A stretch of DNA of 64,000 nucleotides from Heterobilharzia americana (GCA_944470555.2 OX104129.1:66457747-66521746), one strand, 5' to 3'. Counted from the stretch's first letter, positions 30,986-44,019 are shown. The notes: generated by a model from the letters alone, not told the origin. A program made the numbers and translations.

Positions 30986-31470
30986 ACCACAGACTTATCA
31001 AAAAACTTACACAAGCCTTCTAATGTTCTTTTCTTATATGGCAATACTATAGAGGCCTCAGCCGTATTGTCACCCTTTCTAATGCTGCTCCTTTGCATTT
31101 TTATAAATTTCCGGACGAGTTTCCTTAGTCTTTTAAAGTGGCAACTTTTGTCTTGAATGTTTCATTTTAATTTTGAGACTTACTACTCAAACTCCTAGCT
31201 TGAAACATCTGACTAAACTTGTCCTTAATGATATGGAGTTGAGTGAGTGAAAGTTTAAATATCTGTTAAAATGTAAAGGTTTTCTGCTTATGTTAGTATC
31301 TAAGCCATCTGCTCGTCTTTATTTTATTTTGAATTTCATCACAGTAAATTCTAACTGCAAAGTAAATTGTGATATTTTATAATTTCAGTAACCAAGTGCA
31401 TATATGTGCAGTAGAAAATGAGCGACATCGTATATGGGGACTAATGATACAGCATGACTACTCAAACCTC
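30986..31470. other. No gene recognised
   Basis: AT-rich sequence without supported features. Confidence 0.5.
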
Positions 31471-31474
31471 GGCA

Positions 31475-31570
31475 GGTGGAATGGGGTTCGAACCAGTGAC
31501 TTACTGGTTGATAGTTGAATGCCTAGACCAATAAACCACAGCTCTAATTGTTGGTTGATAATGGCTTGAG
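31475..31570 (-). repeat. tRNA-derived SINE fragment, third family
   Basis: ggggttcgaaccagtgac is a minus-strand B box, followed at a tRNA-like distance by the A-box complement (gaccaataaaccacagct). Same family as about 51990-52080 and 58135-58215. A TTA/ATT tract lies nearby at 31731-31751. Confidence 0.55.
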
Positions 31571-32599
31571 TTGGTGATTCATTGGCTAAAGCACTTGACT
31601 TTCAAGCAATGAGTTCAGAGCTTCAGTTTCACATCATCTACTTTGGTTTCGACATCATGCTAATTTCATAAACCGTCATACTGCGTGTAGCCATAGCTTA
31701 GTAAGTATGACCTGTGCCTGGTTGAGTCATATTATTATTATTATTATTATTTACTCGAGTAATTTAAACTTTTGACTTACTAACTAGCACATTTTCTCGG
31801 CCTACTTTTGCTTTATCAAGACATTTCAGTTTGTATTTACAAACTCACAATAATATGGAAATATAATATGTGGAAACGTTTAAGTGGATATAGTTAACAG
31901 TAAAAATAATACAACACTCTGGGACACAGAATATGTTCCCATAGTAATGCAACACTGTATTCCATTCTCAGTGTTGGATTCCTACATTTGAAATACTTCT
32001 TAGTAAGAGTGCTAACAAAAGTATCCACTTCAATGCCTGTCCCATCATGTTGTCTAGTTTATTTTTGGTAGGTAAATTAGAGGGTATGAACTACCACTTA
32101 GTTTTCTGTGTCAAATGATATGGTGGAGAATATCCATCAGCAGATGTAAACGTCAGTAATAGCAGTTTGAAGTGGTCATAAATAAATTGATAAACATTAA
32201 TTGTTTCTGTCAAACAATATTTTAAATGTTGAATAGGCAAACTGGTCAACAGAACTGACCGGTTGTATCTGGTGTGTACTTCATTTCGAAGATATCCGTC
32301 CTATCATTTATTCATATAGGTAATCTATAGCATTTCAATGTAACTACCTGAGATAACCGTGGTTTAGCATACTCGTGTTAGTGATTTTCATTTCACCTTC
32401 AATCATCAAGCAGTATCAAATATATGGCTATCGGTGAAATCCATTTTATATTCGTGACTGATAAACATACTTCAGGAGATTGAAAAGAACTGTCAGCCAA
32501 TACTGGAGTGACTCTAGCAACGACTTAAATAACCGATTATTTTGCTTCATCTAGTCTGAAAAGGCAAATTTTCGTAAAATAAAGAAGCTTATTCTGCTG

Positions 32600-32775
32600 T
32601 TTCAGTACCAGACGCGTTTATCGTGTCTTAATGGCCTAGTGGATAATATTTTAGAGTTTAGGCAATGGAACAACATCACTCTCTGGGGTGCAGGTACATC
32701 CACCTGGTGAGTCCCAAATGGGACGAAGTGCGCATCTTAATTTCCTCTACTGGTCACAATCAAGTAAAATCTTTA
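32600..32775 (+). repeat. Hammerhead SINE (Sm-alpha type), B box deleted
   Basis: The A-box region aatggcctagtggataat (about 32630) passes directly, without a B box, to ggggtgcaggtacatccac and core CTGGTGAG (32704-32711), gtcccaaatgggacgaagtgcg. A6 to G in the core and GAAG for GAAA predict no cleavage. Confidence 0.7.
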
Positions 32776-33204
32776 TTTCACAAATAAAATATGTTTGTAA
32801 AAACCCTAATAAGGTGGAAAAACAAATTTCCGACTTTTCACAACCTCACAGAAGTCACCTCTTCAGAGAATAAAAACTGTACAAGTTATCGCATATTTAA
32901 ATAGTATATGGCGACAAATCAGATCACGTTGTTCATACGTAGTAATAATATGGAAATAAGTGTTAGCATTATCAGTTATTAGTTCGTGAGTTCAGGGTAA
33001 AGATGTGAATGGGTGTAAAGATGGAAGAAAAATACTATGGATCAGAAATTGTTTGTTTGTATGTGTATGTACTTTAGTCATGATTAGTGTGTGTAATGTT
33101 ACTTCAAAAATACTGTCCAAGTTGGTTGTTGTCTGTAAGGTAAACCGAGTTATCTCCTACCTTGATATGCAGTGCTATGAAAAGTTGGATTAGGTTGGAA
33201 GGGG

Positions 33205-33580
33205 GTTCAGCTTAATCAGACTAAAATGGGGCATCAGTCCACGAATTCTCTGACTCTTGATCTTAGCCATTTAGAGTGGTGTAGCCTCCTTAGTTGGGGT
33301 CCTCGAGATATTAGGAATCAATGGTTGGAGACCGTAAGTGAAATAGCTGAAAACTGATCACAGTGACATGAGTGTATAAACTCTTTGACGTCTCCTCAAG
33401 CTTGAATTTTTTGACTAGCCTTCACTTCTAACTTCATTTTTTCCCCCATACACCAGTATCTATTTTGATACTAGTAGTTTTCTATCCACTTGTTTTTGTA
33501 TGCCATTATGAAGTGTGGCAACTTGAACCGACCCATTTGTACGCGAGGTTCTTCGTTGATTTCGTCTATCTGCCTATCTC
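33205..33580 (+). mobile_element. 3-prime end of LINE family C
   Basis: Related to the 3-prime ends at 44740-45310, 51430-51910, 53990-54440 and (minus) 59020-59210. Shared blocks include ggggtcctcgagatattagg-like coding remnants, tttctatccacttgttttt, and gaagtgtggcaacttgaacc at the end. No intact frame. Confidence 0.65.
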
Positions 33581-33584
33581 TACA

Positions 33585-33740
33585 CCGATAAACAATAGGG
33601 GTAGACAGCTGTTGTCATATGTAACGAAGCAGCTTATCAAAAACGGCAGTGAGATAAACCTGGAAACAGCTTTACAATCGCTATATAGAAACTACCATAA
33701 AAATATACTTAGGTTTATGAAAGCTATACTAGTATTATAA
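33585..33740 (+). pseudogene. Penelope-like element C-terminal remnant
   Basis: GSEINLETALQSLYRNYHKN followed by ILRFMKAILVL resembles the conserved end of the Penelope endonuclease region, also seen at 37990-38060 and 42715-42790. Confidence 0.55.
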
Positions 33741-34029
33741 CTCTCTATATATGTTGAAAAGCGATACATTGTTACTGCGATTTTGCCTTGGTAATCTTGA
33801 TTTGATGTCAACATAGTTCGTAGTGTAGAAATGTGTCATTTTTTTCAAAATTCTTATTGTTATTGAGGGAAGACAAATAAATTCATGGGCTATATATTTT
33901 CAAAAGTCTTTGGAGCTAAAGCTTTCAACATCAATTTGTTGTGCAATAAAGTACATACATGTGTAGATCACAAATGCAGACTAAAACTAACAGATATTTC
34001 GATTTTCAGGTAGGGATAAGGAGTTAACT

Positions 34030-34250
34030 CATAAAATATCATGAATTGACCAAAGTTGAAAAGCGTGAATCATTGAATTCCTATCTGGTGACCAATCAGT
34101 AAGATGTTCACCGCTAGACTTCCTATTTTTGACTTTGATCATACATAGAGTTGCGGATGCGCATTTCTGAAATATCCAAGGCTAGAAGGAAACAGGTATC
34201 CACTGCTTCAAGCTTTCCAATAGTTCCAAGGCTTATTGTGATCCACGACG
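34030..34250 (+). repeat. tRNA-derived SINE, second family, decayed
   Basis: Follows the 26180-26400 element in order (gaccaaagttgaaaa, ctgcttcaagctttccaat, tgatccacgacgatga) with many substitutions. Confidence 0.45.
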
Positions 34251-34554
34251 ATGATTCTTTTGAAATATAATAACTAACAATTGAAAATGGTAGTAGTTGC
34301 GTTTAATAACAATCAGTCGATTGGATTTCTCGTCACAGGTGTGTCATAGATAAGAAAATGGAGCTAAATTAGGATTCAAAGTGGATTTGAGTTTATTAGA
34401 AATAAAATAAACAATATTGGTGACGGGGGAAGTGGTAATGTTGAATAGTCGATAAATACCATCAGTTGCATAATAGTCGACCCATTTTACCAAGCGTAAA
34501 TCGCCCTATAGAACATTTTTTGGACTGAAACAATTGAATGGCGGTTGAACCAAT

Positions 34555-34880
34555 ATTTCCATAGATAAAGAATTGGTAGTTTATTTCCTGGTTAGCAGTG
34601 GAATGTATCAGCTGTATGTATCTGCACCCTAAAGAGTGATTATGCTTTGATTGAGACTCGAACCAAGTAGCTATCATTTGAAGAGACGAAGTGTTGGCCT
34701 CTGGGCCTACCGACGTGCCTCAATTAGGACAAAACACAAGATCTGGATTCAGCTGCTAGCCACCAAGTAAACTACAATATAAGGAATATTTAGGGAGTAT
34801 CGAGGCTTTTGCATAGGAACCCACCTGCTAACAGAGACCTAGTATTCCGATCCAGTATAGCAATGGTAAATCACATGCAT
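34555..34880. repeat. Two hammerhead SINE fragments in opposite orientation
   Basis: 34575-34690 (minus) carries gagactcgaacc (B box complement) and gcagctgat directly joined to acattccactgct: about 30 bases of ribozyme core are deleted. 34726-34880 (plus) starts mid-ribozyme at ggacaaaacac and runs through ctagccaccaagtaaac to the tail ccgatccagta. Confidence 0.65.
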
Positions 34881-36725
34881 GATTCAGTAAAAAGACTTAG
34901 TGAATTAAATGGAACATGTGTTGTTAAATTTACTTCAAATTGGTTTCTCAGCATGCAAAAAAGTCTTGGTTATCTTTGAAGAGACCTAAAACCTATCTGC
35001 TTTAATGAGGGCATTGTGGATTCCTCAATAATGGAATAGGAGGCTCTGTGGCGCATAAATTTAGGAATTTGAATACCCGACGTTGGATAATGGGCTTGAA
35101 AGCCCTTCATACATGTCTGTGTCATATAACTACCAAATGTTGGATGCACGTCACTATATATGCAATTAATCTTCATGGGTCAACTTAGGGAAAAGAGATA
35201 CGAATAATCATGTGGAACATACTGATTGAGGTTAGTGGTTGCTCTCCGAGTATCCCGCGTTTTTCTTTGCCGCTGGAGCAAAGATATTTGATACCTGGTA
35301 TATTAAAAGGGTTTCGATGGATAAAAGTACATAATTATGTTTAAAGTACAAGAGGAAAAGTATCTACTACTGTCTACTTGTTGATCACATTAAAATATAT
35401 CGGATAAGATTGAGCCTACTACAAAGTAGCATAAATTATACTGAAAACTTCCACGCCTACAACGAATTCCATTTTATTCGCTTCATTTCACTACGCAAAA
35501 TTGTTGAACTGCATTATGCATCCTTATCTCCATAAGTATACAAAATGCAAATCAAAATACAAGCTTATCTGGACCGGAAGAAAGGAATGTTGAACGTAGT
35601 TGATATATCCAATTCATACTTAGATCTTAGGAACTGAAAAATATAGCTATCTTACCAGTTATCTGTACATACAAGATAGAAGATTTAGAATTCCTACTTG
35701 ACGGCATTAATGAGAAACAGTGTATCTACAAAGATATGATTCTACATCACTCAGTACCAAGGTTATGGTCCTTACAGATATACTAAACCCAGTGAGAGGG
35801 TTTAAGAAATTCATAGGTATCTGTTCGATATCCATTTTGTAAAGTCAAATCAGTTATAAATAAATTCTTAATGAAATAATCTCATTAGAGGAAACCGTGC
35901 TGTAAAGAGAACAGATTTAGCATTCATCAGATGTAACATTGGTAAAGTTTCATGCAATGACAACGTCAAAACTATGAAATGTTAATTGAACATTTGCGGT
36001 AAACTAAGCTAATGTAAAAACGTTGAAGTTAATAAAATAAGAGGCTGTTATAGGATAAGTAAGTGGTGAACAGAATGAAAAGAAATAAGTATTTCGAATA
36101 AAACTTGAAACAGTTCAATTATTGGTTTATGAAGGGATATTTGATTACGATAATTCCAGGAGTAACTTACAGAACAGTATCCATTATGAAGATATGATCT
36201 ATAGGTTCAACCAAGTAGGAAATGAAGACAGATTTTTCAAACTAATGGAATATGAACTAGTGGGTTTTGATCCCTAAATTGAATCAGATATGTCTACCGC
36301 CACGGTTTCATTCCTGAATGATTCGAAAAATATGTACTGTTATTAAGTCCCAAACTAGAACACTGTAACTCTTCTGCATTCTGTAGTTTTTATTGATATT
36401 CCACTCACTATCACTTCTTGAGGATAAATATACTCATAACAATTGTAAAATTATGTATTGAAAAGTGTTAGACTCAAGATGACTGAAGCTGAAAATCCAA
36501 AGGCTGTAGCGTATTAAAAGTTGAATCGTTATTAAAAAGTATAAGAAGATTCCTTTTGAATACAGTTCCAGTCTTGAAGCTTTAGAACAGCAGACGAAAT
36601 GCTTTCTGTAACCATAAAAAGGACCAGTCAAAAAAATATATTACGCTTCTGATTTACTATAATGGTTTCAGTAGACCGTTTGAACATATTTTCAAAGTCT
36701 TATGTCATTCTTTTATTTATGAGTG
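34881..36725. other. No gene recognised
   Basis: Long AT-rich stretch with only short frames. Nothing could be tied to a family. Confidence 0.45.
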
Positions 36726-36729
36726 GTAT

Positions 36730-36850
36730 ACATCACGGACTGATATCAAGTGGGGAAATATTGAAAACCTGGGAGCACTGGACAGCTCTTTCCTCCCAAT
36801 ATGAGACTCCCCAACTAATATCAGTCCTTGATGAATACTACCTCTAAATT
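36730..36850 (+). repeat. 3-prime part of tRNA-derived SINE, second family
   Basis: gggagcactggacagctctt ... caactaatatcagtccttgatga, as at 26300-26400. Confidence 0.5.
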
Positions 36851-37199
36851 AAAATCCTCATTCGTCGCAAAAACCCTCTTATTTACTTGTTGATGAAACA
36901 AAAACTTCTAAATTTGACTACTAAGACAACTTCTTAAAGTGACTCTGCTTTCGTCTTAACGTTCACCTCAATTATTATGATATGAACAAAGCGTGCATAA
37001 ATAAATCTTTCGTGTATAGAGTCTATTCGAAGAATGAACTGAATTAATAATTTACGGAATTCACTAAGCTACTAACTAGTAGTATACTTTGTAAATAATA
37101 ATTCTCATGTGGATTGTTACTACACACATACACAGCTTGATTCTGTCACTTGTTCATAAAAGTGATTTATAAAGGATGATTTTTAGAATATAACTTTGA

Positions 37200-38300
37200 A
37201 TTAACTGACGAGAACCCTAAAATGACATTGGTTACCATATTTTTAGACCATAAGTCAAAAGCTTGACGCACGAAAATGATCTATTGTGAGAAAGAGAATA
37301 ATAACCAACTTCTATTCCTAGAAATACACCTGAGTCGATGAGAAGATGGTTCAATAAGACGGGAAGTTTATAGAAAGCCTACATAGACAGGATAATACCT
37401 GAACTTCACAGCTTCTGTCCAGTCTAATACAGGCAAGGTCTAATAAAATACCTGTTTATTAGGATTAATTGTATCAGTCCATCAGATAAGATGGCTGAAG
37501 ATATCAAATTACTGACCAAAGCACTTATAGAAAATAGATATCCGATGAAGTTTATAAACTGTTGTAGAGGTCAAGTAGTACCAAAGCCAACTCTATACAC
37601 GCTTCCTGAGAAAAGCGTCCATATCACTCTACCATACAGAGGGGATTTGAACAGTATCGTTTTGAGACGTAGACTGCCATCAACTACCAGGAAAATATAT
37701 TACGCACCTAATCTTATCGCTATGGGAAAAAAACATGCTTCCCCACAAACCTAATCACTTCATCAATGATTAGTTCACATCACACTGTGTTTACGAATCT
37801 ACTTGTGTGTGTGTGGTCACATACACATAGGGAGGAGTAATCGAGTCATTCAGTTGAGGGGGGAGAACATGTGTTTAAATGGCTTCAAAAACAAATGGAG
37901 TGTGAAACAGTGATAAACACTGGTGGGAGACGACCCTCTTCAACTATAGCTAAACATATCACAGAAACAGGTCACAAAATTAATCTTTGAACAGCTTTCA
38001 AAGTTTTATGTTGAAATAGTCAGGGACGCATACTGAGATTTGAGGAAGCGCTAGCCACACACAAGTTGAAACCACCTTTAGTGTACAAAAATAATTTGTT
38101 CTTACACTACACCTGCCTTGGTGAACTTCGTTTTCTTACCAAGATTAGTATGAACTAGGTCACTTCCTGTTTGTTCTCATCTTTCTTTATTGTAACCCCC
38201 CTATTGTGTTAATTGTTGTATTTCCCCCCCCCCGCACTCCTATAGGTTTAATATGTATTGACTTGACAATGCATTGCGTAAACACATCATGCATTGTTCA
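37200..38300 (+). mobile_element. Penelope-like element remnant
   Basis: Traces of the late RT region (QLLFLEIHL, about 37310; VYRKPT, about 37370), then a frame at 37491-37754 with LPYRGDLNSIVLRRRLPSTT, a Penelope hallmark between RT and endonuclease. After an unrelated-looking 130 bases, GRRPSSTIAKHITETGHKI and RILRFEEALATHKLKPPL (about 37945-38085) give the endonuclease end. Stops interrupt. A related copy of 37740-38330 lies at 42350-43080. Confidence 0.72.
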
Positions 38301-39835
38301 GATGAACTTCGTCTTCTAATTACGCTGTCGAAAGATCTATTGTTTTCCCGGGTCGCGATTCGAACGTCTCACAGATTAGCTTTCTGTCTCATCAAACAAC
38401 TAAGATTATGTCTTCCCTACTAAATTAGTTTCATATCCATATATCACGAAGATGGTCATTTGTTTAGTTGGTTCATTCATTTTTAAACAATCCTACTGAC
38501 TTCATAATATCTGCCATCGCAAATTTAAGGTTTACCTTCACGATATAGCTAATAGAACACGAAAATGTGAAGTAAGTCGATACAGTTCAAACGTGTGCAA
38601 AGTTTAAATGATAGCAACTACATTTGATCTGTATAGAAAATGTAACTGTTGATCCAACAACATCTAACCTTTCTGGATTATAATGAAGAGTCATTGTGGT
38701 AATCAAAAGTTAGGGAAAGTAGACTCACAGAAAAAAACTAGTCTAGATGATTGGACTGTTCACCTTCTGTTTTAAACAAGAAGCAGTATTCTGTATCGAT
38801 AATTATGAAGAACATACTTAATTCAATTTTTGGTAAAGTAGAACGTAAGATGACGCACAGACTCATTTCTGAATGTTGACCTAGATCAATAAAAGTACCT
38901 GAAAATCATTCCTCAACCAGTAGGGATAAACAGAGGAGTACTTCTCTTTGTTGATTCACACCTGGTTCCTACGTTATGATCTATGTATGAATTAGTCAGT
39001 CATTTTCATTCACTTTGTTCTATTTCTCAAGTTCAATGCATAGTATCAATTAGTAGGTATAGTCGGGTAGGAAAGTAAAAACAAGTAGTTCAGTGAACAG
39101 ACTCTTTTCGGTGATTTCATTCATTAAGTATATGACGTACGACAACATATGTAGAAGATTGTATGCACATGCTCTTGCGCAACTGAGACCGGGATTCAGG
39201 AAAAAAAGGCATGGGGTAAACTATTGTAGTGGGCGTTGCTGATTAGAATAGATATAAGTAGTATGTGTTGGGAGGGCGGCAGAGATCATAAAGAATTACC
39301 AAAGATGGATAAGGATTCTGCCAAGAGAAATACAAGAAACAACCCAGGCGTATGAACACCAAATGAAGAGAGAAGCAGAAGAGGAAATGAAGCACATTTT
39401 GCAAATGACGGTTTTAGAGCAAGGCGTACCATATTTAATCACTACTGTAACACTCGTTAATTGTTAGCACTCCTTCCTGCGTATTTGTCTTGTCGTTTCC
39501 TTTTACTTATCGATACTGCCAGGATTGGATTTGTAAAGTTCGATAGATTGGGTAACAGATATTCACTTGGATAATATGACACAGTATGACCACAGATGCT
39601 GCGTTGCACAACATAACTGGGAAATTTCCACCAATGCACCACCAATTTTACACCGATACCACTTAGTTACCGGTGGTGAACTTGCACAATACCCACTTGT
39701 CAAGTTTAATAATGATAATAACTAATGCAATCAGTCGAACGTGAGTGAAAAAATGTGCACAAGTTCCCCTTTAAGAATAACCAGTAAGTACAAACGGCTC
39801 TGAAGACCACTCAAAAAACTATTGAAAAAAACAAT
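38301..39835. other. No gene recognised
   Basis: Contains a C run (38226-38236) just before and a possible tRNA-like B box (38353-38365, cgattcgaacgtc as read on the plus strand). Otherwise featureless. Confidence 0.4.
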
Positions 39836-39839
39836 TAAG

Positions 39840-40880
39840 TCTCTTTATTTTATAAAGAAAAAACTACCTTTCCATCAAAAATGAAGAAATCTAATTCATT
39901 ACATCTATCGTCTAGGTCAGACCAGACTAATAAACTCTTAGGAGTTAAAACTAAGTCAATGACGTACATATAGAAAAGGATAAAGAAATGATTAGTTTCG
40001 ATGTAAAAACTCTTTACACTGAAATACCAGGCAATATGGAACTGGAGACAGTCAGAAACCAACTAAGTATTGACTCAGAGCTTACTCGCAGAACTAAGAT
40101 ATCATTTAATGAGATCATATTAGGCGTACAGTTGTTCCTGACCTCCACAGTTTTCAAATTTCTGGACAAAATATATAGAAAAACTGAAGGATTGGCAATG
40201 GGATCACGAATACGCCCAATCGTCGGAGATCTATTTATGGATGGTTGAGAAAACATGGCTTTACAAACGTTTAATCCTGCACCTAGGATATAGTGGCGAT
40301 ATGTGAATAACGCATTTACTATGTTAAAGACAGAACATACCGACAATTTCCTCATAAATTCAGTAGTAGGCACAATCTAATTCACTTACGGGGTCGAAAA
40401 TGAACAAGGAGAATTACCTATGTTGTATTACAGAGTAAAACGAAGAACAGACAATGGTTTAGATATTACCGTCTACAGGAAACCCACACATTGTAACAGG
40501 CATCTAGGCGTCAGGTCATCTCATCCAATGCCAGTTAAGGTGGGTTTAATCAAATATATCAATGATAGAGCCAAAAAAACTCACTAGTCAGTGCAAGGAC
40601 CTCTACAGTTTATGAAGGAATTCGTACGAACACGTAAGAAACTAAATGTTAACAATAATACGAAGGCGAATAATAACTAAAACACTGGTAGAAAGGAGTT
40701 CAAAGCCAGTATTATATTACCGTATAAGGAAGGAACATCTTAAACTTTACGTAGGACTCTCAACAAAGCTGGAATTAAGGTGGTATTTAAACCTGTATCA
40801 TTGTGTTATAAATGAAATAAATAAATCTAGTATGGAATCCGTTTCTACCACAGTGCCCAAGTTTTACACATAGTAATATG
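39840..40880 (+). mobile_element. Penelope-like element, RT core
   Basis: MISFDVKTLYTEIPGN (RT motif A region, 39988), KTEGLAMGSRIRPIVGDLFM (motif B, about 40170-40240), RYVNNAFT (motif C; the usual YxDD is changed to YVNN, so inactive), then ELPMLYYRVKRR and VYRKPTHCNRHL (about 40410-40505). The 3-prime tail accacagtgcccaagttttacac at 40838-40869 is shared with 27045. Stops at 40246, 40378 and others. Confidence 0.82.
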
Positions 40881-41676
40881 TAAGAGTGGTGAAGAATGTA
40901 GCAAACTTCACCTGCAGACAGAAATGCGAAAAAGAAATCGAATTCTGAGTACAAACTATATTTAGAGTAGAAATGATGCTAAACAGGTACCGAGAAGACC
41001 TAGAAATATGGAGAGCATTAAAAAAAACAGTGCGCAGACAATGTAAAGCACACGCAGAGACAGCGCCGATAATGTGAATGTTACGGAAACAGTGAGGGAA
41101 TAACGAGTGAGGAAATAGCGCGGTTATTGATCGAGGGACTGGATTATTTCCTCATCTTTTGCATGCCACATTTCCGCATGATTTCTACACCACTGTCTAC
41201 ATTTCCCCTAAGTTTATTGTGATTGGAAGAGTGCGGTGCTAACAGATGGCTAATATTCACTTCGTGTACATGCGGCGGAAGAATGTATCGCATCAGATCA
41301 ACCCGTGTTGACTTTCTGTTAACTCTAGGTAGAGAGTATGTTCGCCTGATACTGAGCTAACTTGAGTCTCGTGACTGACTGAATGTTAGCCGTACGTCTG
41401 CAGACTGGAAGAGTGATGGACCCGTTCAGAACTCCTTACTTTGCATTGGGTCACCAGTCAGTACCACCTTGACCTAGAGAAACTCTTCTTTAGTATATAT
41501 CATCGATCACGAATTATCTACATACTTCATTCACAAGCATGCAACTTGTCCAGGCAGAATAAACAGACAAGATAGCAAGCAAACATTGAAGAATTCTGAG
41601 ATCATTCAGTTGAAGTAAACTTTGAGTATGTCTACTGAAGAAACTTTGTATATCATGAAGGTGTAACTGGTGCTTA
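40881..41676. other. No gene recognised
   Basis: Mixed-composition sequence without supported features. Confidence 0.45.
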
Positions 41677-41991
41677 ATGACTGAAGCAGACAGCAGTGAG
41701 CCAGTAATCAGTGGTGTACGCCTAAACCTTCTAGTTAAACTGTTGTGGACAAACAGTATTAACTCATCTAAACATCTGGCAGTTATTTTATCAGATGACC
41801 AATATCCTCTTCACTCAAAGCTCTCTATGTGTCGGTCATCTGGAAAGATGAGGAGCAAGTATACAGGACTTTATGCACGTACTACAAAATATAAAAACTC
41901 TACAAAACCATATTGCGCTCGTCTACTGTGTGATGAAGAAAGTATTAGAAATGAATTAACGAATCAATTTCTGTTTTTGAAACCAAGCTAA
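41677..41991 (+). CDS. Unrecognised 104-codon open frame
   Basis: Longest uninterrupted frame in a repeat-poor stretch (contains SSKHLAVILSDDQYPLHSK and ends NQFLFLKPS). No signal peptide, domain or splice context is seen. Could be a decayed mobile-element frame, a small gene or chance. Confidence 0.18.
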   Translation: MTEADSSEPVISGVRLNLLVKLLWTNSINSSKHLAVILSDDQYPLHSKLSMCRSSGKMRSKYTGLYARTTKYKNSTKPYCARLLCDEESIRNELTNQFLFLKPS

Positions 41992-42237
41992 CTGAAGATG
42001 AACGTGTTACTTTTTACGTATTATGAATCTAATTACTAATGTGACTGTCTACCTAAATTGATAGTAAATTTTGAAGAAAGTTGTAGATAGAGCGAATATT
42101 CTTATCTTTTCTTCAAGTGATTTCTACTTATTTCATTTTGTTGTGTATACATATACACTGTCTCTATCGAATTTATGCTATATGACGTTCTAATAATTCT
42201 GTAGAGTATTCTGAAAATAGCTTTCAGAACAAAGTCA

Positions 42238-42250
42238 TTATTATTACTGC

Positions 42251-42299
<49 letters not shown>
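42238..42299. repeat. ATT microsatellite
   Basis: About 15 consecutive ATT units, which produce an Asn run in a spurious minus-strand frame. Confidence 0.9.
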
Positions 42300-42349
42300 T
42301 AGATAAGATGTTATGCAGTCAAGCCTGTTATTGCAGAAAAGACAAAAGA

Positions 42350-43080
42350 TAGACTTCTCCACAAACCTAAACACTAAACCGGTGATTGCTTCACATCTGG
42401 GTGGTTGCTGGTCCGAATCCGGTTGCAGTCTGAATTTCATTTCCCCTATAATCATCACCTGGCATCAATACTGGTCTCCCAAATCACTGCTATCTCAGAT
42501 AGTCAAAATGACATCTCATTGTGTTTGTGAATTTACATATGTGTGTCTAGACGCATACAAAAGGAGGAGTAATTGAGCCATGTAGTTTAGGGTGGGAGAA
42601 TATGTGCTTAATTAGGTCAAAAAAAACAAGTGGTGTAGCGATTTAATAAGCGCAGACAGGAGACGACCCTCTTCATCTTCACCAAAACATATTATAAAAA
42701 CAGGTCACAAAATTAATCTTCAAATAGCCCCCAAAGTTTTAAATAGAACCAGTCAGGGAAGCACACTGAGATTTGAGGAAGCCATAGCCATACATAGATT
42801 GAAATCACCTTTAATATGTACAAAAACAATTTGTTCTTATATTACTTCCGTCATGGAAAAATTTGTTTTCTTACCAAGATTAGGATCAGCTATGTCACTA
42901 TTCCTTTTTGTTCTCATCTTTTTTATTTTTAATCCCATATTGTCATAATTATTATATTCATACTTCCATTCTTCGGTTCTTAAAAAATTGACAAGTAAAT
43001 GTGTGACCAGTGTTCGAAATATATTGTGCAAATGTATCACATTGTTCAGATAAACTTTTCCTTCCAATTAGACTATCTAC
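42350..43080 (+). mobile_element. Penelope-like remnant, related to 37740-38330, split by a short SINE
   Basis: Shares with 37743-38330 the order ccacaaacctaa, ggaggagtaat, ggagacgaccctcttca, acaggtcacaaaattaatctt, gatttgaggaagc. At 42399-42510 a 112-bp tRNA-like SINE 3-prime part interrupts it, flanked by acatct on both sides (42393-42398, 42511-42516). Confidence 0.72.
42399..42510 (+). repeat. 5-prime truncated tRNA-derived SINE with target duplication
   Basis: Begins gggtggttgctggtccgaat (B-box-like) and ends near gatagtcaaaatg. Related to about 45575-45670 (plus) and 45320-45446 (minus). The 6-bp acatct duplication and the uninterrupted relative at 37775-37790 define its ends. Confidence 0.7.
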
Positions 43081-44015
43081 ATTCATGAAACAGACTAATT
43101 GTTTCAAATTCTTTCATCATTTTAGTTGTTAAAGTAAAATGCATATCAGTATAATACTTAACCCTCAGAACAAGAGGGTTAAAGTGACCAATAAGCTTCC
43201 AAAAGAACAAAAAATGTGCGCTTTATATCAAATAAACAAATCTAATATGAAAAAAATGTTATTCTTTGACTAATGGTATCACGCATTTCCAAACCTAAAC
43301 AAGAGATAGACACACGCACACACAGGACACACGATCAATATATTTAGAATAATAATCTGTGAAAAGCAAGGCAGTTCCTAGATGGACAAACAAACATGCT
43401 ATACAGGGTAAGACTTGTACGCATATGATCAATAGATCTTGATATTTAAATCAATAATCGGAAGATAACAGCTCTGTACTGATTGCTTTTAAGTTTTCAG
43501 TGACCCAGGAGTTTTCTTAACGAGTAATGCATTCACTCATGACAATATCTACCATTGTACAAATATGAATGTCGCAAGACAGAACAATAAGCAACTAGTC
43601 ACAGGAATAATCCATCCACACCGCTGGGATACATTAAAGAAGGCAAAACTGATAGTGCAAGATTGACTTGCTGAAAAAAGAAATAAAGTTACAGGAAGAA
43701 AACCAATTATTATCAGGTTTGGTGGACAAAGTTGCCTTTTGTCCATTTTGGTTGACAGTGAAGTAATCCAGAATATCACCAGATATAGCAAAACATCTGA
43801 GGCATGGCTGGCGACTCAGGTTAGGGGGGGAACAGTTAGTCTACAACTCTCATAGCAGAATAGATAAACGGGACATCTTTCTGTCAATCCCGACACATTT
43901 TGAGTATTTTACTAGCTACCATCTACTACCCATAGGTATTTAGATTGATATGAAAAATCACCGGTAATCACAATGACTTTCAAGGCAACTTTATATACTG
44001 TGTCAAACTATCAGG
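43081..44015. other. No gene recognised
   Basis: AT-rich. An open frame near 43549-43791 (minus) has no recognisable content. Confidence 0.4.
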
Positions 44016-44019
44016 GTGA

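Noticed and set aside
38345..38400. tRNA gene on the minus strand
   Set aside because: A B-box-like gttcgaatcgc is present, but no acceptor or D arm could be folded.
42102..42458. Minus-strand frame with a run of Asn
   Set aside because: Created by the ATT microsatellite at 42238-42299.
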